A stretch of DNA of 57,245 nucleotides from Candidatus Krumholzibacteriia bacterium (GTDB taxonomy: Bacteria > Krumholzibacteriota > Krumholzibacteriia > JAJRXK01). Positions 53,301 through 57,245 of this stretch are shown piece after piece. A program made the position numbers and the translations under genes. Where the stretch lies: NCBI GenBank assembly GCA_035268685.1, contig DATFKK010000163.1, positions 1 to 57,245 of the forward strand, in the 5' to 3' direction. Position 1 is the stretch's first letter. Every line of letters starts with the position of its first letter. The notes beneath the pieces are model-generated. The model worked only from the letters and a program-made list of their open reading frames with translations, was not told where the DNA came from and searched no databases.

Positions 53301-53672
53301 GTGGAACCGGGGACGACGACCGTTCACATCTACGGTCAACGCTACACCGTGCGATCGGACGACGATCCAGAGCACGTGGAGCGCGTGGCCGCCTACCTGG
53401 ACAGCCGCATGCGCGAGGTCGCGCGGGCGTCCAGCCAGGTCACGTCGCTGCGGGTCGCGATCCTCGCGGCCCTGAACATCACCGACGAGCTCTTCCGCGA
53501 GCGCGAGAGCCGGTCGGAGGGGAGCGACGAGATCCACGAGCGCGCCCGGCGCCTCGCCAGCGAGCTCGAGCGGACCATCGGCGACGCGGAATCGGCGCCG
53601 GAGGACGAATCCACGGCGGCCGATGGCGGATCCGGGGCCGCGGACCCACATTCGGAACGGGGGGACGCCTGA
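53301..53672 (+). CDS. zapA: ZapA, FtsZ-ring associated protein
   Basis: A 123-residue protein with the ZapA pattern: VHIYGQRYTVRSDDDPEHVERVAAYLD (first 35 residues), then LRVAILAALNITDELFRERE and a long helix; the tail from about 95 is acidic and unstructured. ZapA bundles FtsZ filaments at midcell. GTG 53301 has GGGGAGG 6 nt upstream. A 6S RNA gene follows, as is usual in many Proteobacteria. Confidence 0.9.
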   Translation: MEPGTTTVHIYGQRYTVRSDDDPEHVERVAAYLDSRMREVARASSQVTSLRVAILAALNITDELFRERESRSEGSDEIHERARRLASELERTIGDAESAPEDESTAADGGSGAADPHSERGDA

Positions 53673-53698
53673 GCGGCGACCCCGCGGAAGCTTCGATT

Positions 53699-53890
53699 CG
53701 AGAGGAGTCACCCTGCCGGGTGCGTGATGCGCCAACAGCGCTGAGCCAACACTCCAACCACGGAAGCCCGCCGTCCGGGGCGTGAGAGCGAGTCCGCAAG
53801 GGAAGGCTCGATCGTCTCGGTAGGGCATCCACCTGGTCGAAATCGGTTCGAGCCGGTTTCGCGCACACGGCTCGGCGGGGCCTCCTCTCG
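53699..53890 (+). ncRNA. ssrS: 6S RNA (SsrS)
   Basis: A 192-nt segment whose ends form a perfect 9-bp closing stem, CGAGAGGAG (53699-53707) with CTCCTCTCG (53882-53890). Next inside, CCTGCCG pairs with CGGCGGG, and GTGCG with CGCAC. The 3' side has CATCCACCTGG followed by a TCGAA-ATCGG-TTCGA hairpin and CCGGT. This matches the E. coli 6S 3' arm (CATTCACCTTGAACC...), the small hairpin beside the central bubble. 6S RNA binds sigma-70 RNA polymerase by mimicking an open promoter. Its place after zapA is the classical one. The exact ends are estimated. Confidence 0.85.
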
Positions 53891-53947
53891 TACACTTCGA
53901 CCCGGAACCGCGCGCGACGCGGGGCCTTCCCCCCCTGGATCTCCGGC

Positions 53948-54742
53948 ATGCGCATTCTCCTGATCGGCGACATCGTGGGTCGGCCGGGCCGCGTCGCACT
54001 GCGCGAGCTGTTGCCCCGCGTGCGCGAGGAGCGGCGCCCCGACCTCGTGGTCTGCAACGTGGAGAACGCGGCCGCCGGCTTCGGACTCACCGAGTCGATC
54101 GGCCGTGAGATCGTCGGCGCGGGAGTCGACGTCATGACCGGCGGCAACCACATCTGGGACAAGAAGGGCAGCGACGAGTACCTGACCGGCGAGGCGCTCC
54201 TGGCCTGTCCGGCGAACGCCGCGCCCGGGGCGCCGGGCCGTCGCCACGTGATCGTGGAAGCGGGTGAGATCCGGGTCGGGGTGATCTCGCTGCTCGGTCA
54301 GGTGTTCATGAATCCGGTCGACTCGCCCTTCCGGGCCCTCGACCGGAAGCTCGAGGAGCTCGAGGACGAGGCCGATCTCTTCCTGGTCGACTTCCACGCC
54401 GAAGCCACGAGCGAGAAGCAGGCCCTGGGGGAGTACGCCGACGGACGCGTCAGCGTCCTGGTGGGCACCCACACGCACGTCCCCACCGCCGACACCCGGA
54501 TCCTGCCCCGGGGCACGGCCTACCAGAGCGATCTCGGGATGACCGGACCCTACCGATCGATCATCGGGATGGACGTCGACGCGGTCCTGAGGAAATTCTT
54601 GACGGGGATGCCGTCGCGGTTCGAAGTGGCCCGGGACGAGGCACGACTCTGTGGGCTGTGCGTGGACCTCGACGAATGGAGCGGCCAGGCGACGGCGGTC
54701 GAGCGCCTGGACGTTCCGCTGGATCCGGAGGGTTGGTCATGA
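53948..54742 (+). CDS. ymdB: YmdB-family metallophosphoesterase (cyclic nucleotide phosphodiesterase)
   Basis: A 264-residue enzyme: MRILLIGDIVGRPGR, VVCNVENAAAGFGLT, GGNHIWDKK, LVDFHAEATSEKQA and VGTHTHVPTAD give the complete di-metal site of the YmdB group, which hydrolyses 2',3'-cAMP in Bacillus. The usual partner rny is not adjacent; a 6S RNA occupies the gap between zapA and this gene. ATG 53948 has no good ribosome site. folD overlaps by 4 nt. Confidence 0.92.
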   Translation: MRILLIGDIVGRPGRVALRELLPRVREERRPDLVVCNVENAAAGFGLTESIGREIVGAGVDVMTGGNHIWDKKGSDEYLTGEALLACPANAAPGAPGRRHVIVEAGEIRVGVISLLGQVFMNPVDSPFRALDRKLEELEDEADLFLVDFHAEATSEKQALGEYADGRVSVLVGTHTHVPTADTRILPRGTAYQSDLGMTGPYRSIIGMDVDAVLRKFLTGMPSRFEVARDEARLCGLCVDLDEWSGQATAVERLDVPLDPEGWS

Positions 54743-55635
54743 GCCAGGCGGTGAAGGTCGACGGCAAGGCCCTCGCCCAGGAGCGGAGGACGGCGCTCGC
54801 AGAGCGCGTAGCGCGGCTGACGGATCGTTTCGGTCGTCGGCCCGCACTCACCGTGATCCTGGTCGGCGAGGACCCGGCGAGCCAGGTCTACGTGCGCAAC
54901 AAGCACAAGGCCTGTGAGAAGACGGGCATCGAGAGTGAAGTCGTGACACTCCCGGCCACCACGAGTCCCGACGAACTGTACGAGGCGGTCCGTCGGGTGA
55001 ACGAGGCCGACGGCCGCGACGGTCTGTTGGTCCAGCTCCCGGTGCCCGAGCAGATCGACCCCGCCCGAGTAAGGGAGTGGATCGATCCCGACAAGGACGT
55101 CGACGGCCTGAACCCCGACAACGTGGGACGACTGGCCAGCGGCACCCCGCGTTTCGTCCCCTGCACGCCGCTGGGCTGTCTTCGCATGCTCCAGCGCTAC
55201 GACGTGCCGATCGCGGGCCGCCGCGCGGTCGTGCTCGGACGCAGCCTGATCGTCGGGCGTCCCATGGAAGTCCTCCTGTCGACGAAGGGTGTCGACGCGA
55301 CGGTCACCCTCGCCCACAGCCGCAGCGGAGACCTCGCCGCGCTCTGTCGCGAGGCGGACATCCTGATCGCCGCCGCCGGACAGCCGCAGATGGTCCGGCG
55401 CGACTGGGTCCGCGAGGGGGCGGCCGTGATCGACGTCGGAATCCACCGCGTCGAGGATCCTTCGCATCCGAAGGGCTCGCGGCTGGTCGGGGACGTGCAC
55501 CCCGAAGTGGCCGCGGTCGCCGGACACCTCTCGCCGGTCCCCGGTGGTGTGGGCCCCATGACGATCGCCATGTTGCTCGAGAACACCGTCGACGCCTTCG
55601 AGCGTCGGAACGCGGGCGAGGTCGGGGCGGCGTGA
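54739..55635 (+). CDS. folD: FolD, methylene-THF dehydrogenase/cyclohydrolase
   Basis: A 298-residue bifunctional enzyme: VILVGEDPASQVYVRNKHKA (with catalytic Lys of YVRNK), GLLVQLPVPEQI, VDGLNPDNVG, the NADP-binding VLGRSLIVGRPM and TPLGC; the C-terminus has VPGGVGPMTIAMLLENT. It interconverts methylene-, methenyl- and 10-formyl-THF. It overlaps ymdB (ATGA) and ispA (GTGA). Confidence 0.97.
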   Translation: MSQAVKVDGKALAQERRTALAERVARLTDRFGRRPALTVILVGEDPASQVYVRNKHKACEKTGIESEVVTLPATTSPDELYEAVRRVNEADGRDGLLVQLPVPEQIDPARVREWIDPDKDVDGLNPDNVGRLASGTPRFVPCTPLGCLRMLQRYDVPIAGRRAVVLGRSLIVGRPMEVLLSTKGVDATVTLAHSRSGDLAALCREADILIAAAGQPQMVRRDWVREGAAVIDVGIHRVEDPSHPKGSRLVGDVHPEVAAVAGHLSPVPGGVGPMTIAMLLENTVDAFERRNAGEVGAA

Positions 55636-56507
55636 TCGATCTCGACCCGCTCCTGGCCGAGGAGGCCTCCGCGGTCGAGGCCGCACTGGAGCACCGTCTC
55701 CCGCCGGGCGACGGCGATGCGGCACCACGACTGGTCGAGGCGATGCGCTACAGCCTCCTCGGAGGCGGGAAGCGTCTGCGCCCGGTGCTGTGTCTCTGGG
55801 TCCACGACGCAGCGGGGGCGGCGCGCGACGAAGCCGTGTGGAACGCGGCATGTGCTCTGGAGATGATCCACACCTATTCGCTCATCCACGACGACCTACC
55901 GGCCATGGACGACGACGATCTCCGGCGCGGACAAGCGTCGTGCCACCGACGCTTCGACGAGGCCACGGCCGTCCTCGCCGGCGACACGCTCCAGACCGAG
56001 GCCTTCGGTCTCCTGGCCGCGGTTCGCCCGCCGGAACTGGCCGTCCGCCTGGGCCGCCTGCTGAGCGAGGCCTCGGGACGCCACGGCATGGCGTCGGGAC
56101 AGCAATTCGATCTCGAGGCGACCGGACACGCGGGCGACATGCTCCGGATCCATCGTCTGAAGACGGGACGGCTGCTCGGCGCGGCGGCGGCCATGGGTGC
56201 CGCCTGCGCGGGAGTCGAGGACGAGCGCGTGGAGCGGATCCGCGAGGCGGGCGTGGAGCTCGGCGTGGCCTTCCAGATGGTCGACGACGTGCTCGACGTG
56301 ACCGTCAGCGCCGAGGAACTGGGCAAGAGTGCCGGCAAGGACCCGGCCCAGGGCAAGCTGACGGCCGTGGGGGAGCTGGGGGTCGAGGGAGCCCGCGAGG
56401 ATGCACGACGACGCCTCGGCGAGGCCGTGGTCGCGTTGGAACGGTCCGGTGTCGCCGACGATCGGGTCCGCGCGCTGGCGCTTCGACTGGTGGAGCGAGG
56501 CCGCTGA
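55632..56507 (+). CDS. ispA: IspA, farnesyl/geranylgeranyl diphosphate synthase
   Basis: A 291-residue prenyl synthase: LLGGGKRLRPVLCL, SLIHDDLPAMDDDDLRRGQ (first Asp-rich motif), HRLKTGRLL, and FQMVDDVLDVT (second). It condenses IPP with DMAPP/GPP. It lies two genes before dxs, giving an MEP-isoprenoid operon context, and overlaps folD by 4 nt. Confidence 0.95.
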   Translation: MIDLDPLLAEEASAVEAALEHRLPPGDGDAAPRLVEAMRYSLLGGGKRLRPVLCLWVHDAAGAARDEAVWNAACALEMIHTYSLIHDDLPAMDDDDLRRGQASCHRRFDEATAVLAGDTLQTEAFGLLAAVRPPELAVRLGRLLSEASGRHGMASGQQFDLEATGHAGDMLRIHRLKTGRLLGAAAAMGAACAGVEDERVERIREAGVELGVAFQMVDDVLDVTVSAEELGKSAGKDPAQGKLTAVGELGVEGAREDARRRLGEAVVALERSGVADDRVRALALRLVERGR

Positions 56508-56959
56508 TGGCATCCGGGTTCACGGTCGCACCCTACGAGCTGGTGATCGCCGCCGGGGTCGGCGCCCAGCTCCTGAAGTTCGTCCTGTACGGTGTGGCGA
56601 ACCGTCGCCCCTCCCTGCGGGTGCTGGTGACCACCAACGGACTGCCCAGTTTCTACGCCGTCACCCTGTCCTGCCTCTGCACCGTGGTCGCGCTCGACGT
56701 GGGGGTGCGGTCTCCGCTCTTCGCGGGGTCCATGGTGTTCTCCGGGGTGGTTCTGCACGACATCGTGCGTGTGCAGCGCTCGGTCGACCGGGGGCGCCGT
56801 TCGACGGCCCTCGTCGCGCGATCGATGGACAACGGCGAGCGCCCGGAGTGGACGCGCTCGGTGACCGAGATCCTGCGGGACCGCGGGCACCGGCCCCTGC
56901 ACATCGGCGTGGGAATGGTTCTGGGCCTCCTGGCCGGCCTGGCCTGGAGGCCGGGTTGA
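56507..56959 (+). CDS. DUF212/divergent PAP2-family membrane protein
   Basis: A 150-residue protein with four hydrophobic helices. It has the DUF212 marks [11 protein letters not shown] near residue 20, [18 protein letters not shown] (usually GG.PSSHSA), [15 protein letters not shown] (usually YDA.GVRR..G) and [18 protein letters not shown] (GHTP.QV..G). The histidines of SSH are replaced (PSFYA), so phosphatase activity is doubtful. The ATG shares one base with the ispA stop (TGATG). It lies between ispA and dxs; a lipid-phosphate role is possible. Confidence 0.85.
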   Translation: MASGFTVAPYELVIAAGVGAQLLKFVLYGVANRRPSLRVLVTTNGLPSFYAVTLSCLCTVVALDVGVRSPLFAGSMVFSGVVLHDIVRVQRSVDRGRRSTALVARSMDNGERPEWTRSVTEILRDRGHRPLHIGVGMVLGLLAGLAWRPG

Positions 56960-56965
56960 TCCCAT

Positions 56966-57001
56966 CGGATCCGGGCTCGGCCGGAATCCGTTGTTTTCGT
57001 T
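56966..57001 (+). terminator. Intrinsic terminator before dxs
   Basis: CGGATCCGG (56966-56974) pairs with CCGGAATCCG (56981-56990, one bulged A) over a 6-nt loop, followed by TTGTTTTCGTT. It ends the ymdB-folD-ispA-DUF212 unit; dxs must have its own start or rely on read-through. Confidence 0.8.
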
Positions 57002-57035
57002 ATCCTTGTGCGAGTGTTCGCCCCGAGGAGCATCG

Positions 57036-57245
57036 ATGACCAAACGAAGTCTACTGGAGCAGATCGAGTCCCCCGACCAGATCTCGGGCCTCGGCCGCGA
57101 AGAACTGCAGCAGCTCGCCGACGAGCTACGGGCCGAGATCATCGAGATCGTCAGTTCGGTGGGAGGACATCTCGGTGCGAGCCTCGGGGTCGTCGAACTC
57201 ACCGTGGCCCTGCACCACGTCTACGACTCTCCGCGCGATCGGATC
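57036..57245 (+). CDS. dxs: Dxs, 1-deoxy-D-xylulose-5-phosphate synthase (5' end only)
   Basis: The first 70 codons of a gene running off the window. The start [16 protein letters not shown] and then [20 protein letters not shown] match the thiamine-diphosphate-binding N-terminus of Dxs. It makes the first intermediate of the MEP isoprenoid pathway from pyruvate and glyceraldehyde-3-phosphate. ATG 57036 has GAGGAG 5 nt upstream. Confidence 0.95.
   Translation, partial: MTKRSLLEQIESPDQISGLGREELQQLADELRAEIIEIVSSVGGHLGASLGVVELTVALHHVYDSPRDRI

Overview
The window is a GC-rich (about two thirds G+C), almost fully coding chromosomal segment of a Gram-negative (diderm) bacterium. Evidence for an outer membrane is a Tol-Pal operon, heptose and lipid A type LPS genes, an MsbA-like flippase and lipoproteins. 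Features such as a secreted protease with a FlgD/T9SS-like C-terminal sorting domain and a short primary-type sigma factor without region 1.1 recall FCB-group lineages (Krumholzibacteriota/Eisenbacteria-like). That placement is an inference, not a measurement. Nearly all genes lie on the + strand; the only convincing minus-strand gene is an RmlD-like reductase at about 31 kb. No insertion sequence, prophage or CRISPR array was seen.

Layout. 0-5 kb: end of a TonB/TolA-like gene, tolB, pal, cpoB and a subtilisin-like secreted protease. 5-9 kb: a LexA-like regulator that has lost its self-cleavage residues, a small heat-shock protein, and Lon. 9-23.6 kb: a tightly overlapping LPS-core operon (four GT9 heptosyltransferase-type genes, one degenerate, plus MsbA, GmhB, RfaE2, GT4, GT2, DUF3108, FAD oxidoreductase, aldo/keto reductase, GT39 and a phosphoglycosyl transferase). 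23.6-26.4 kb: a UbiA-type prenyltransferase, AcpS, and a phytol-kinase-like plus DUF92 (VTE5/VTE6-like) pair, which looks like an isoprenol salvage and prenylation module. 26.6-30.7 kb: a promoter with a long structured leader, an ExeA-type ATPase fused to a SPOR domain, a BY-kinase-like protein without the P-loop lysine, and an AlkP-superfamily phosphodiesterase. 30.8-39.6 kb: a second glycan locus (RmlD-like, DegT aminotransferase, second phosphoglycosyl transferase, Gfo/Idh/MocA dehydrogenase, GT4, polyprenyl synthase, membrane-anchored AlkP-like pseudoenzyme, SPOR lipoprotein). 39.7-42.2 kb: tRNA-Gly, tRNA-Cys, tRNA-Leu and two glycosyltransferases. 42.4-45.8 kb: dnaK, the sigma factor, tRNA-Val. 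46-53 kb: the translation block thrS-infC-rpmI-rplT-pheS-pheT, with infC apparently starting at AUC behind an intrinsic terminator. 53-57.2 kb: a ZapB-like coiled coil, zapA, a probable 6S RNA, ymdB, folD, ispA, DUF212 and the start of dxs.

How it fits together: most of the window builds or maintains the cell envelope (Tol-Pal, LPS core, two phosphoglycosyl-transferase-initiated glycan pathways, isoprenoid supply through IspA/Dxs and the salvage pair), beside housekeeping translation, transcription and proteostasis genes. Genes are commonly joined by 4-nt ATGA/GTGA overlaps. Visible promoters follow a TTGACN-16 to 18-TANNNT pattern and often sit directly on the stop codon of the preceding gene.
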